A DNA stretch of 64,000 nt from Verrucomicrobiota bacterium (GTDB lineage: Bacteria > Verrucomicrobiota > Verrucomicrobiia > Limisphaerales > UBA1319). The stretch lies in contig JAKLFB010000009.1 of the NCBI GenBank assembly GCA_022711435.1, positions 62,001 through 126,000 on the forward strand, written 5' to 3'. Shown in pieces: positions 8,379 to 17,439 of the stretch. The position numbers were made by a program, and so were the translations under genes. Numbering within the stretch: position 1 is the first letter of the stretch; each line of letters starts with the position of its first letter. The notes under the pieces are model-generated. The model was given only the letters and a program-made list of their open reading frames with translations. It did no database searches and was not told the DNA's origin.

Positions 8379-10075
8379 GGCGGATTGGCGGGCAGCGCGA
8401 CCCCTTGGGCCCCCAGGCCCGCCCACGTCAGGCCGCGGAACGCCGCGAACTCCCGCGCCATCTGGTCGAACAGCCCGGATGCATGGTCCGGGAATGCCTC
8501 GCCTGTCAGCGCCGACGCCAGCTCGCGCAGGAATTCGCGCTCGGCCCGGGCGCTGCCGGGCGGCTGCACGGCCGGCGCGAACCGCTGGACCCTGCCCCGC
8601 GCGCTGGTGAACGTGCCCGATTTTTCCGCAAAGGCGGCGCCGGGCAGCAGGAAATGGGCGCGGCCGGTGGTGGCGTTGGGGAGGACATCGCTGGCGACGA
8701 GCAGGTCGAGCCGGTCGAGCTCGTCCAGGCCGATCCCGTGGCGGGTGACGTCTTCGCCGAACACGAGCAGGGTGAGGATCCGGCCCTCGCGGATGGCGCC
8801 GGCGATGGCGGGCAGCCGGGCGCCGGGGGGGTCGGCGGCGATCCCGAGGAGCTGCGCGCCCCGGGTGTTGGGGTTGCGGTCCGGGTGGACCAGGAGGCGA
8901 TCGCCTTCGCCAGCGCGGGGGATCGAGTCGGTGAGCGCTTCGAGGGCGCGGGCGATGCGGGCCAGGAGGAAGAGCTCCTCGTTGGCCAGCCGCGCAGAGG
9001 CGATCAGGGCAACGGACCCGCGCGGCGCAGCCCCCAGCCGGGCGGCCAGCGCCTCCAGCGCCGCTTTCCAGCCGGACTTGCGGGCCGAGCCCGCCGGCCC
9101 CGGGACCTGGACCTCGGCGAGGCGATCCGCCCGGCCGATCCACGAGTAGTTCAGGCGCCCGGCGTCGCACATCCAACACTGGTTGACAGCGTCGTTGGAT
9201 CGAGGGGTCAGCCGGTAGATGACATTCTCGCGGGCGCCGATGACCATGTTGCAGCCCGTGCCGCAGCTCGGGCAGATGCTGGGCGTCTCCCCGAGGAACC
9301 AGACGCGCATCCGGAACCGGAAATCCTTCGAGGTCAGCGCGCCCACGGGGCAGAGATCGACCGTGTTGAGCGTGTAGTTGTTGTCGAAGGGCCGGCCGGG
9401 GTAGTGCGTGAGCGCGGTGTGGGAGCCGCGCCGGACGAAACCCAGGGCGTCGTCCCCGACAATGTCCCGGGTGAACCGGATGCACCTCGAGCAGAGGATG
9501 CACCGCTCGTCATCGAGCATGATCCGGGGGCCGAGGTCGACCTGCTTGGGCTTGTGGACCTTGGCTTCATCGAACCGGCTTTGGGCATGGCCATACTCGA
9601 GCGCGTATTGCTGGAGCTGGCACTCGCCCGCCTGGTCGCAGATTGGGCAGTCGAGCGGGTGATTGGCCAGGAGAAACTCGAGCACCGCCTCGCGCGCGGC
9701 CTTGACGCCGGGCGTCTGGGTGTAGATCTCGATGCCGGGCGAGATGGGCGTGGCGCAGGCGATGACCGGATTGGGGGCCTTCCGGATCTTGGGCGTGCCG
9801 TCCGGATTGGAGAGCGGCTTGCGGTCGGGACCCAGGGCGGGCGTGCCATACTCGACCAGGCACATGCGGCAGTTGCCGGCCACGGGCAGCTTCGGATGAT
9901 AGCAGTAATGGGGCACGCGGACCCCGGCCAGCTCGCACGCCTGCATCATCGTGGTCGGCGCCGGCGCCCCCGTGACCGGATGCGGCATCGTGCGCGGCAC
10001 GTCGATCCGCCGGCCGTCGATGGTGACAGCCACGGTCGCCGGCAGGGCGGGCTCGGATGGAGGGGGCGTGCTCAT
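8375..10075 (-). CDS. nuoG: NADH-quinone oxidoreductase subunit G
   Basis: This is the large iron-sulfur subunit of the NADH-dehydrogenase module. The N-terminal 2Fe-2S domain shows HYCYHPKLPVAGNCRMC. It is followed by the His/Cys-ligated cluster motif HPLDCPICDQAGEC, the pair CILCSRC and DLCPVGAL, and a molybdopterin-type 4Fe-4S domain with CPSCGTGC and CWMC. At 566 residues it is much shorter than the roughly 900-residue E. coli NuoG; the molybdopterin-oxidoreductase-like C-terminal part is reduced, as in several other phyla. It overlaps nuoF (ATGA) upstream and nuoH (ATGA) downstream. Confidence 0.95.
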   Translation of the reverse strand: MSTPPPSEPALPATVAVTIDGRRIDVPRTMPHPVTGAPAPTTMMQACELAGVRVPHYCYHPKLPVAGNCRMCLVEYGTPALGPDRKPLSNPDGTPKIRKAPNPVIACATPISPGIEIYTQTPGVKAAREAVLEFLLANHPLDCPICDQAGECQLQQYALEYGHAQSRFDEAKVHKPKQVDLGPRIMLDDERCILCSRCIRFTRDIVGDDALGFVRRGSHTALTHYPGRPFDNNYTLNTVDLCPVGALTSKDFRFRMRVWFLGETPSICPSCGTGCNMVIGARENVIYRLTPRSNDAVNQCWMCDAGRLNYSWIGRADRLAEVQVPGPAGSARKSGWKAALEALAARLGAAPRGSVALIASARLANEELFLLARIARALEALTDSIPRAGEGDRLLVHPDRNPNTRGAQLLGIAADPPGARLPAIAGAIREGRILTLLVFGEDVTRHGIGLDELDRLDLLVASDVLPNATTGRAHFLLPGAAFAEKSGTFTSARGRVQRFAPAVQPPGSARAEREFLRELASALTGEAFPDHASGLFDQMAREFAAFRGLTWAGLGAQGVALPANPP

Positions 10076-11445
10076 GGCGGTGGGGCGGTCATCTGGCGGA
10101 ACTCGTCGCCGAACTTGGCGACGAAGCTCTGGACGGGCCAGGAGCAGGCCTCGCCGAAGGCGCAGACGGTGCGGCCGCCGGGGATGTTATGGGCGATCCG
10201 CTCGAGGTTGTCGACATCGGCGGGCCGGCCCTGGCGCCGGAGGATGCGCTGGAGGATCTTGTGCATCCAGAGGGATCCTTCGCGGCAGGGAGTGCACTGG
10301 CCGCAGCTTTCATGGGCGTAGAACTCGGCGATGTTGGCGAGGGCCTCGACGGCGCTGGCCGAATCGTCCAGGACCACGATCGCCCCGGAGCCGCACATCG
10401 AGCCGGCAGCAGCCAGCGAGGCGCTGTCGTAGGGCAGATCCAGCAGGGCCGCCTCCCGCTCGATCTCCTTGCCGTCGGGGCGGGCAAACTTGAGCTTGTA
10501 CTTTTCGCCGGCCCGGAGCACCTTGGCCGAGGACCCGCCCGGGATGACCGCCTTGAGCGACCGGCCGGGATGCAGCCCGCCGGCCAGATCGTGGATCAGC
10601 TGCCCCAGCGTCGCCTTCCCGATCTCGATCTCGAAATAGCCCGGGCGCCGAACCTGGCCGCTGACGCAGACGATCCGCGTGCCGGGATCGCCCGGCACGC
10701 CCAGCTTGGCGTATTCGTTCCCACCCATGGCCGCGACGTGCTTCACGGCGCAGAGCGTCTCGACGTTGTTGACGATCGTCGGGCACTGGTAGAGCCCCAG
10801 CACGGCCGGGTAATAGGGCGGCTTGATCCGCGGGTAAGGCCGCCTCCCCTCCAGCGACTCGATCAGGCCCGTCTCCTCGCCGCAGATGTAGGCGCCGGCG
10901 CCCCGGTGCACGCAGATCTCGAGATCGTAGCCGCGGCCCAGGATGTCCCGCCCCAGAAGGCCCGCACCGCGCGCCTCGTCCAGCGCCCGATCGAGGATCC
11001 GCGCCCCCTCGATGAACTCGCCCCGGATGTAGATGAAGGCCTGATGCACGCGGTTGGCGTAGGCGGCGATGAGGATCCCCTCGATGAGCTGGTGCGGATC
11101 TTTGTGGATGATCTGGCGGTCCTTGAACGTGCCGGGCTCGGACTCGTCCGCGTTGCAGATCAGATAGATCGGCCGATCGGAATCGAGGTTGACGAAGGAC
11201 CATTTGACGCCGCAGGGGAACCCGGCGCCGCCCCGGCCTCGAAGGCCGGAGCGCCTGACCTCGAGCCGGATCTGCTCGGGGCCGGACAAGGTCTGGCCCT
11301 CGGGGGTGGCCGCGGGCTCGAGGGCCAGGCAGCGCTCGAACGTCGCGTAGCCGCCATGCCGCCGGTAGCAGCCCAGATCGGGCGTGTAGCCGGCCCGGTC
11401 GAGATGCTCGAGGATGATGCGGCGTTCCTGGATCATGTTGGGCAT
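10072..11445 (-). CDS. nuoF: NADH-quinone oxidoreductase subunit F
   Basis: This is the flavoprotein subunit that binds NADH and FMN and carries cluster N3. Motifs seen are the FMN/NADH loop GLRGRGGAGFPCGVKW, NADESEPGTFKDR, GAGAYICGEETGLIESLEG, and the 4Fe-4S ligands ESCGQCTPCREG plus a distal Cys in TVCAFGEAC. The start is uncertain between ATGs at 11445 and 11436 (MPNMIQ or MIQERR) because no clear Shine-Dalgarno is visible; a longer frame to 11505 lacks family similarity. The upstream gap to nuoE is unusually long for this operon and holds an antisense tRNA gene. Confidence 0.95.
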   Translation of the reverse strand: MPNMIQERRIILEHLDRAGYTPDLGCYRRHGGYATFERCLALEPAATPEGQTLSGPEQIRLEVRRSGLRGRGGAGFPCGVKWSFVNLDSDRPIYLICNADESEPGTFKDRQIIHKDPHQLIEGILIAAYANRVHQAFIYIRGEFIEGARILDRALDEARGAGLLGRDILGRGYDLEICVHRGAGAYICGEETGLIESLEGRRPYPRIKPPYYPAVLGLYQCPTIVNNVETLCAVKHVAAMGGNEYAKLGVPGDPGTRIVCVSGQVRRPGYFEIEIGKATLGQLIHDLAGGLHPGRSLKAVIPGGSSAKVLRAGEKYKLKFARPDGKEIEREAALLDLPYDSASLAAAGSMCGSGAIVVLDDSASAVEALANIAEFYAHESCGQCTPCREGSLWMHKILQRILRRQGRPADVDNLERIAHNIPGGRTVCAFGEACSWPVQSFVAKFGDEFRQMTAPPP

Positions 11446-11527
11446 CCGCGCAGTTGGAGGCCCCAGCCGGCCCGAACGCCGGCGCTCCGGAACGCGGCGC
11501 GGCAAGCCGGCGCCCGGAGCCCGGGGC

Positions 11528-11555
11528 TTGACTCATCGGGGAAATGCTCTAGGGT
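11528..11555 (+). promoter_or_regulatory. Candidate sigma70-type promoter of tRNA-Gln
   Basis: A TTGACT -35 hexamer at 11528-11533 and a TAGGGT -10 hexamer at 11550-11555 are separated by 16 nt and lie 14 nt upstream of the tRNA 5' end. This is the expected position for a stable-RNA promoter. It is assigned by motif and position only. Confidence 0.55.
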
Positions 11556-11569
11556 GAACGGCGCTGAAA

Positions 11570-11643
11570 TGCCGAGTGGTGTAACGGTAGCACAGCAGAC
11601 TCTGGATCTGTTTGTCATGGTTCGAATCCATGCTCGGCAGCCA
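11570..11643 (+). tRNA. tRNA-Gln (anticodon CTG), 3' CCA encoded
   Basis: The cloverleaf folds completely. The acceptor stem TGCCGAG pairs with CTCGGCA; the D arm is GTGT/GCAC with loop AACGGTA; the anticodon stem GCAGA/TCTGT closes on loop CTCTGGA (anticodon CTG at 11602-11604); the T arm is CATGG/CCATG with loop TTCGAAT. The U1-A72 pair and the discriminator G73 are glutamine identity features. CCA is encoded. The gene lies on the plus strand between nuoE and nuoF, antisense to nuo transcription. Confidence 0.95.
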
Positions 11644-11671
11644 CGGGAGGGCGGCGTTTTCCTTCGAGCGC

Positions 11672-12217
11672 TCATGATCCATCGGCCTCAGGCGGCGCGC
11701 TCCGGCATTCCTCGATCATCCGATCCACCTGCTCGGGAGTCGCTTTTTCGCAAAATGTCTGGTTGCAGAAGAGCACGGGCGCGGTGTGGCAGCTGGCCAG
11801 GCATTCGACCAGCTCGACGGTGAACCGGCCATCGGCGGTGGTCTGCGGCCCGTGGCTGGCCGGATCCAGGCCCAGCCGATCGCACAGCCGCGCGTGAAGG
11901 GCCAGCGAGCCCGCCAGCGCGCAGCTCAGGGTCCGGCAGATCTTGAAGTGGAACCGGCCGGGGGGCTCCTGGCGGAACATCGGATAGAACGTGGCCAGCT
12001 CGAGCACCTGCATCGGCTGGACCCCCAGCCGCGCCGCCGCCCACTCGATGGCCTCGTTCGACAGAAAGCCGAAATGATCCTGGAGGGCGTGCAGCACCAT
12101 GAGCGCCGCCCCGCGCGGCTGGGGGTAGCGCGCGATCCGCTCGGCCACCGCGGCTTCGAGCGCAGGCGGGATCCGCAGGCAGCCGGCGGCGGGAGATGCG
12201 CTGGATGGCGTGTTCAT
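11672..12217 (-). CDS. nuoE: NADH-quinone oxidoreductase subunit E
   Basis: This is the thioredoxin-like 2Fe-2S subunit (cluster N1a) that pairs with NuoF. The four ligands are seen as CRTLSC (C-x4-C) and CLASC (C-x3-C), with the usual helical N-terminal domain containing LQDHFGFLSNEAIEWAA and ELATFYPMF. The product has 181 residues. The ATG at 12217 overlaps the nuoCD stop as ATGA. A longer open frame upstream lies within nuoCD and is not used. After its stop, 28 nt separate it from the antisense tRNA-Gln 3' end. Confidence 0.96.
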   Translation of the reverse strand: MNTPSSASPAAGCLRIPPALEAAVAERIARYPQPRGAALMVLHALQDHFGFLSNEAIEWAAARLGVQPMQVLELATFYPMFRQEPPGRFHFKICRTLSCALAGSLALHARLCDRLGLDPASHGPQTTADGRFTVELVECLASCHTAPVLFCNQTFCEKATPEQVDRMIEECRSAPPEADGS

Positions 12218-14112
12218 CGGTCGCACTCCCCCATGACGAAATCGAGCGAGCCGAGGACGGCCATGATGTCGCTGATCATGAGGCCGGGGAGGAGGTGGGG
12301 CAAAAGGCTGATGCTGACGAAGGAGGGCGACCGGATCTTGAGGCGGTGCGGGACGCCCCCGCCCCGGCTGCTGATGTAGAAACCGAGCTCCCCCTTGGGG
12401 TTCTCGGCCGCGAAATAAACCTGGCCCGGGGGCGCGTTGACGCCCTGGGTGACCAGCATGAACTGGTGGATGAGCTCCTCCATCCGGGTCAGGACCTGGC
12501 GCTTCGGCGGGAGGACGACCTTCCCGTCCGGGATGTCGATCGGGCCGTCCGGGAGATGGTCCAGGCACTGGTGCAGCAGCCGTACGCTCTGCCGCATCTC
12601 CTCCATCCGCACCAGGTAGCGGTCGTAGCAATCCCCGGCCGTGCCGGTCGGCACCTCGAAGGCCAGGTCCCGATAGGCCAGGTAGGGATGATCGCGCCGG
12701 AGATCATGATCAACGCCGCTGGCCCGCAAGTTCGGCCCGGTCAGCCCGAAATCGATCGCCATGTCGCGCGGGATGGCCCCGACGCCCCGGGTGCGGTCCA
12801 CGAAGATCCGGTTGCGGGTGAGGAGGCGATCGATGTCGTCGATGGTGACGACGACCTCGTGGAGGAACTGGCGGAGCTGGCGGGTCCAGTCGGGGGGCAG
12901 GTCCCGGGCCAGGCCGCCGATCCGGGTGTAGCTGGCGGTGAACCGCGCCCCGCTCAGCGCCTCGACCAGGTTATACACCTTCTCGCGCTCGGTGAACGCA
13001 TAGAGAAAGACCGTCATCGCGCCCAGGTCCATCGCAAAACAGCCCAGGCCCAGCAGATGGGCCGAGATCCGCGCCAGCTCGCAGCAGATGACCCGGATGT
13101 ACTGGCAGCGGGGCGTCAGGCGATCGTCGATCCCCAGCAGCTTCTCGACCGCGAGCACGTAGGCGACGTTGTTGGCCAGCGGCGCCAGATAATCCAGCCG
13201 ATCGGTGTAGGGGATGAACTGGGCATAGGTCATGTGCTCGGCGATCTTCTCGTCGCCGCGGTGGAGGTAGCCGATGTCCGGCGTCGCCTTGCGCACGATC
13301 TCGCCATCGAGCTCGAGCAGGATCCGCAGCACGCCATGGGTGGCCGGGTGCGACGGCCCCATGTTGAGCACCAGGGTGTCTCCGGCGGGCTCCGGGCCGC
13401 CCGGCCGCGAGCCAGGCAGAGGCCCGCGGGCTCGAGCGGCGGCGTCCGGGAACGCCAGGGAGCGCGCGGCAGCCGCGGCGGGATTGGGAGATCCCGGATC
13501 CGCCCGCAGGGGCCGGCGCGCCCGGGGCTCGCGATCGGTTGCGTGGGGCGATCCGGTGGCCGCAACGAACGGGCCGCCCTCGAGCGGGGCCGGCAGCGTG
13601 AAGGCGACTTCGGGCAGGTCCGTTGGCCGCCCCTCGAGCGGGAAATCCTTCCGCAACGGATGATGCGGGTAGCCCTCCCACATCAGGATCCGCCGCGGAT
13701 CGGGATGGCCCGCAAACCGGATGCCCATCATGTCGTAGACCTCGCGCTCGAGCCAGTCGGCGCCCCGCCAGACCGGGGTGACGGTGGGCGCCTCCGCATT
13801 CTCCTCGGGGAGATCGGCCGTGAGCCGGAGGTGCTGGCGATGAGTGAATCCGTAAAGCTCGTAGACGATCGTGAACCGGGGCGCGGTTTCGCCCTGGTCG
13901 ACGGACGTGATGTCGACCAGGAAATCGAACCCCAGCTCGCGCCGGGCGAACGCGCAGATCTCCGGGATCCGCCCGGGATCGGCCACGCGCACGGTCGCCT
14001 CGCCGCGGAACTCGACAGGGCCGGAGACGGCCTCCCCGAACCGGGACTGCAGCTGGCGGCCCAGCTCGAGGGCGGATGGCGCGGCGGGCGGGCTGTCAGC
14101 GGGCGAGGGCAT
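12214..14112 (-). CDS. nuoCD: NADH-quinone oxidoreductase, fused subunits C and D
   Basis: This single 632-residue frame contains both the 30-kDa-type NuoC domain (about residues 20-185, with the signature LEREVYDMMGIRFAGHPD) and the 49-kDa-type NuoD domain (from VLNMGPSHPATHGVLR to the C-terminal DFVMGECDR). NuoD contributes to the quinone site and the contact with NuoB. Between them lies a linker of roughly 70 residues rich in Pro, Ala and Arg. The start at 14112 lies 2 nt after the nuoB stop; a longer frame to 14322 overlaps nuoB and is rejected. NuoCD fusions are known in gammaproteobacteria and other groups, but a linker of this composition is unusual. Confidence 0.93.
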   Translation of the reverse strand: MPSPADSPPAAPSALELGRQLQSRFGEAVSGPVEFRGEATVRVADPGRIPEICAFARRELGFDFLVDITSVDQGETAPRFTIVYELYGFTHRQHLRLTADLPEENAEAPTVTPVWRGADWLEREVYDMMGIRFAGHPDPRRILMWEGYPHHPLRKDFPLEGRPTDLPEVAFTLPAPLEGGPFVAATGSPHATDREPRARRPLRADPGSPNPAAAAARSLAFPDAAARARGPLPGSRPGGPEPAGDTLVLNMGPSHPATHGVLRILLELDGEIVRKATPDIGYLHRGDEKIAEHMTYAQFIPYTDRLDYLAPLANNVAYVLAVEKLLGIDDRLTPRCQYIRVICCELARISAHLLGLGCFAMDLGAMTVFLYAFTEREKVYNLVEALSGARFTASYTRIGGLARDLPPDWTRQLRQFLHEVVVTIDDIDRLLTRNRIFVDRTRGVGAIPRDMAIDFGLTGPNLRASGVDHDLRRDHPYLAYRDLAFEVPTGTAGDCYDRYLVRMEEMRQSVRLLHQCLDHLPDGPIDIPDGKVVLPPKRQVLTRMEELIHQFMLVTQGVNAPPGQVYFAAENPKGELGFYISSRGGGVPHRLKIRSPSFVSISLLPHLLPGLMISDIMAVLGSLDFVMGECDR

Positions 14113-14114
14113 GG

Positions 14115-14624
14115 TCAAGGGGCCGGGGAAGGGCGGATGGGCACGGGGGTGCGCGCGACCTTGGCCTGGAGCTTGAGCAGGGCGTCCATGAGCGCTTCGG
14201 GCCGCGGGGGGCAGCCCCCGATATACACATCGACCGGGATCAGGCGGTCCACGCCCTGGAGCACGGCGTAGCTGCGGTACATGCCGCCCGTCGAGGCGCA
14301 TGCGCCCATGGCGATCACCCATTTGGGCTCAGGCATCTGATCGTAGATCCGGCGGACCGCCAGCGCCATCTTGTAGGTCACCGTGCCCGCCACAACCATG
14401 ACATCCGATTGCCGGGGCGAGAACCGCATGACCTCGGCGCCGAACCGTGCGATGTCGTATCGGCTGGCCGCCGTCCCCATCAGCTCGATGGCGCAGCATG
14501 CCAGCCCCATCGGCATCGGCCAGAGCGAGTTCTTCCGGCACCAGTTGAGCGCCGCATCGAGGCGGGTCACGACGACCTCGCCTTCGGCTTTAGCGTCGCA
14601 ACCGATGACATGTGCCTGAGACAT
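14115..14624 (-). CDS. nuoB: NADH-quinone oxidoreductase subunit B
   Basis: This is the PSST-type subunit that carries terminal cluster N2 next to the quinone site. Ligand cysteines are visible as the adjacent pair C43-C44 in [10 protein letters not shown]109 in MGACASTGG and C138 in GGCPPRPE. The product has 169 residues. It is the first gene of the operon here: the region upstream contains no nuoA-like small membrane protein on either strand, and the next gene at 14826 is divergent. Confidence 0.96.
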   Translation of the reverse strand: MSQAHVIGCDAKAEGEVVVTRLDAALNWCRKNSLWPMPMGLACCAIELMGTAASRYDIARFGAEVMRFSPRQSDVMVVAGTVTYKMALAVRRIYDQMPEPKWVIAMGACASTGGMYRSYAVLQGVDRLIPVDVYIGGCPPRPEALMDALLKLQAKVARTPVPIRPSPAP

Positions 14625-14825
14625 GATGAGCCGGCGGGGGGAGGGCTCCGCCTGCCGCCGGACGCAAGCAAGCTATGCGGATTCATGAGGCCAGGCAAGC
14701 CCGAACCGGGGTTCGAGCGAGCGCGCCTTCCAGGCCCGCGTGGCTGCTTGATCCCGGGCGGCAAAGGCCTCACATTGGAGGCGAGCGGCGCCTGGAGCGC
14801 CCGATCGTTGAACTCGGATCCCGAC

Positions 14826-15734
14826 ATGCATCCGCCCGAGCCTCGGCCACCGGCCGGGGACGAGCCAGTCCCGTCGGCGGCCTCTCCGAACGGCCTGTCC
14901 CGCGAGGAAGGGCCGGCTGGCCTGCCGGGCAGCTTCCGGCTTTGGTTCTGGCTCTGGGCGCTGGCAGCCGGGCTGGCGGGCGCGGCGGTTCTCTGGTTTT
15001 TCCTCCATGCCTGGATTCCTGCGATCGAGGGCGCGCTGGGCCGGTTGCCGGACCAGGCGGCGATCCGCCGCGGTCATCTCGAGTGGAGCGGGCCCGAGCC
15101 CATCGTGCTGGCCGAAAACCGCTGGCTCACCCTCGAGGCCAATCCCCGTGGCGCGCCCCCCGCCTCGAGCGTCGCCGATGTCCGGATCGAGCTGCGGGAG
15201 GCGGAGCTTCGGATCCACTCCTGGCTGGGATATTGGGGGATGCCCTATCCGCAGGAGCATGTTCTGGGGCTGGACCGGATCCCGCTCCAATCGCACTGGG
15301 GCGCATGGCGGCCGGCGATCCTGCTTCTCGTGGGGCTGGGGGTGATCGCGTCGATCCAGCTGGTGTGGCTGGTGTTGTCGCTGCTGATCTGGGCGCCATT
15401 GCACATCCTGGCGGGCATGCTGCGGCGGGGCCTTTCGAGCCGGGACACCTTCCGGCTGGCGTTGGGCGGCTGGCTGCCGGCCGCGCTCTGGCTGGCGATC
15501 GTCTTCCTGCTGTACGGGCTGAACCGGCTCGGTTTCGAGGTGTTTCTGCTCGCTCTGGTTCTGCACGCGGCAGTCGCGCCGGCGGCGGCGGCGGTCATGC
15601 TCGCCCTCCTGCCCCGGGGAGCGGGAGCCGACCTTTCAGCGCCGGCTGCCCGCCGGCCGGACAATCCATTCGCGCCCGGCCCCGATGCTGCCGAAGAGGA
15701 GGGATCCAACCCCGATCCGCCGCGGGCGCAGTGA
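14826..15734 (+). CDS. Unrecognised four-helix membrane protein
   Basis: I do not recognise a named family. The 302-residue product has a Pro-rich N-terminus, a membrane helix at about residues 39-62, a soluble loop of about 100 residues (roughly 63-160, containing the repeated-looking strands VLAENRWLTLE and IELREAELRI), then three further hydrophobic segments at about 163-195, 212-230 and 236-263. The tail is acidic and Pro-rich. The topology suggests one extracytoplasmic loop between helices 1 and 2. The ATG at 14826 is the first that precedes the hydrophobic region at a sensible distance. It is transcribed divergently from nuoB. Confidence 0.7.
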   Translation: MHPPEPRPPAGDEPVPSAASPNGLSREEGPAGLPGSFRLWFWLWALAAGLAGAAVLWFFLHAWIPAIEGALGRLPDQAAIRRGHLEWSGPEPIVLAENRWLTLEANPRGAPPASSVADVRIELREAELRIHSWLGYWGMPYPQEHVLGLDRIPLQSHWGAWRPAILLLVGLGVIASIQLVWLVLSLLIWAPLHILAGMLRRGLSSRDTFRLALGGWLPAALWLAIVFLLYGLNRLGFEVFLLALVLHAAVAPAAAAVMLALLPRGAGADLSAPAARRPDNPFAPGPDAAEEEGSNPDPPRAQ

Positions 15735-15800
15735 ACAATTCCCGGCTCGAGATCGATTCCCGCGGTTGCTATGCCGGGGCGGTTTGATTACTTTGGGCGC

Positions 15801-16583
15801 ATGACTTGGGATTCCGTGAAACGGGCGGGGCTGTTGCTGGTCGCGGGGGTGTGGCTCCCGTGCGGATGCGGATTCCTCGCCAACCGCGCTCAGGATGACC
15901 AGCGGGATCCCCATTTTCTTCGGGGCAAGAGCCTGGCCGAGAGCCTTGATTACGCGGGGGCGGTCGAGGCCTTCGAGAAGGCCCTCGAGGCGAATCCCAA
16001 CAACGCGTCCGCCCACTTCGAGCTGTGGTGGCTCTACGAGCAGAAGCTGCGCGACCATGCGGCCTCGATCTACCATGGCGACCGTTTCCTGAGGCTGCGC
16101 CCCCAAGATCCGGCCAAGCCGCGGATCTTCGAGCGCCGGACGGCCAGCATCCAGGAGCTGGCCAAGGAGGTCCCGCTGGGGCCGGTGACGCCCGCGCTCG
16201 AGAGCCTCTCGCGCACGAATCGCTTTCTCCGGCAGCAGCTCGATGCGGCGTTGGCGGAGAACAAGGTGCTGCAGCAGCAGGTCGAGACGCTGACGCGGCG
16301 GCTGATGACCCTGGCCAACCCGCCGGCCGCCGGGGCCGGCGCGCCCGCCCGCCAGCCTGCCGCGGCCGCCGCGGCCCCAGCGGTCCCCGCCGCCGTCCGT
16401 CCGCCAGCCCAGCCCGCCGCCCCCCCGGCGCCGCGAACCCACACCATCCGCGCCGGAGACACCCTGAGCCACATCGCGCTTGCAGAGAAGACGACAGTCA
16501 AGCGCCTGTTGTCCGCCAACCCCGGCCTGGATCCCCGCCGGCTCAAGGTGGGCCAGAAGATCCAGATCCCATCCGGACCTTGA
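15801..16583 (+). CDS. TPR- and LysM-domain envelope protein, possible lipoprotein
   Basis: The product (260 residues from the ATG at 15801) has an N-terminal signal with Cys residues at the end of the hydrophobic core (VWLPCGC), so it may be a lipoprotein, although the lipobox is not canonical. Residues about 45-100 contain a tetratricopeptide-like repeat (YAGAVEAFEKALEANPNNA). These are followed by a coiled-coil-like Gln/Leu segment, an Ala/Pro-rich linker and a C-terminal LysM domain (HTIRAGDTLSHIALAEKT to GQKIQIPS). LysM binds peptidoglycan glycan strands. An upstream in-frame ATG at 15771 is possible but weakens the signal peptide. Confidence 0.8.
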   Translation: MTWDSVKRAGLLLVAGVWLPCGCGFLANRAQDDQRDPHFLRGKSLAESLDYAGAVEAFEKALEANPNNASAHFELWWLYEQKLRDHAASIYHGDRFLRLRPQDPAKPRIFERRTASIQELAKEVPLGPVTPALESLSRTNRFLRQQLDAALAENKVLQQQVETLTRRLMTLANPPAAGAGAPARQPAAAAAAPAVPAAVRPPAQPAAPPAPRTHTIRAGDTLSHIALAEKTTVKRLLSANPGLDPRRLKVGQKIQIPSGP

Positions 16584-16626
16584 AGGACGCTCGATCCGGC
16601 GGGCGGAACCGGCCCCGTGTGATTTC

Positions 16627-17433
16627 ATGCATCGTCTTGTCCTAGCCCTGTTGCTCCTGTTCTGGATCGCGATGAACGGCTGGCTGTGGCGCCAGGAGTT
16701 CGGGGGCGCGCCGGCGCCGGGAGAGCGGGTCGAGCTGGATCTGCTGGCCGACCGCCTGCTCACTGCGCCCGATCCGTCCACGCTGGACATCCGCCAGGGC
16801 GATCGCCGTCTCGGGTTCTGCCGGTGGACGCCCAACATCGTCGAGGCGCCCGCCGCCGCCCTGCCAGGGCCGGACGGCCAGCCGGTCGAGGGTCGCGTCA
16901 GCCGGGTGGCCGGCTACGTGGTGGACATCGAGTGGAGCCTGCTGTCCGGGGAGGCGTTCCAGCGATGGCGAGGAAGCCTGCGTCTGGATTTCGATGCGAG
17001 CCGGCAATGGGTCTCGATGCTGGCGCGGCTGAACCTGCGGCCGCTTCTGTGCGAGGTGGAGGCCCAGGCCGGCCGCCCGGCCGTCCGAGTCCATCTCGAT
17101 AACGACGGGCAGCCGTGGACGCGATGGATTGCCCTGAGCGATCTGCGGCAGCCAGCGGATCTGATATCGGAGCTGGGGCTGCCGCCGGAGTGGTCGGGGG
17201 TGCTGAGCGGCCTGACGCTGGGCAGCTGGCTGCCGGATGCCCAGGCCCTCAAGGTCGAGGCGCGCCGCGACCGCATCCGCGTCGGGCGCGCGCATGCCCG
17301 GGTCTACCGCGTCGAGATCCGGTGGCGGGACCTGTCCCGGGTGGGGATCGTCATCAACCGGGTCGGCGAGATCCTGCGGGTGGAATTGCCGGGCGATCTG
17401 GTTCTGCTCAACGAGGCCATCTCAACCTGGTGA
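16627..17433 (+). CDS. Membrane-anchored protein of unknown function
   Basis: The 268-residue product has one N-terminal hydrophobic segment (residues 1-21, MHRLVLALLLLFWIAMNGWL), acting as a signal anchor or signal peptide, followed by a soluble, beta-rich-looking domain with no motif I recognise. It is preceded by the LysM gene and followed after 6 nt by the ABC-type ATPase gene, so it is probably cotranscribed with it. It is not a permease: there is only one hydrophobic segment. A role as a periplasmic accessory of the ATPase is possible but not shown. Confidence 0.65.
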   Translation: MHRLVLALLLLFWIAMNGWLWRQEFGGAPAPGERVELDLLADRLLTAPDPSTLDIRQGDRRLGFCRWTPNIVEAPAAALPGPDGQPVEGRVSRVAGYVVDIEWSLLSGEAFQRWRGSLRLDFDASRQWVSMLARLNLRPLLCEVEAQAGRPAVRVHLDNDGQPWTRWIALSDLRQPADLISELGLPPEWSGVLSGLTLGSWLPDAQALKVEARRDRIRVGRAHARVYRVEIRWRDLSRVGIVINRVGEILRVELPGDLVLLNEAISTW

Positions 17434-17439
17434 CTGGCG

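Noticed and set aside
7320..10321. Plus-strand open frames of about 600 codons opposite nuoH and nuoG
   Set aside because: They are composition-driven shadows, low in hydrophobic residues, with no recognisable motif.
12218..12631. An N-terminal extension of nuoE
   Set aside because: The extra residues are Pro/Gly/Arg-rich and lie entirely within nuoCD in another frame; the ATGA overlap gives a normal-length NuoE.
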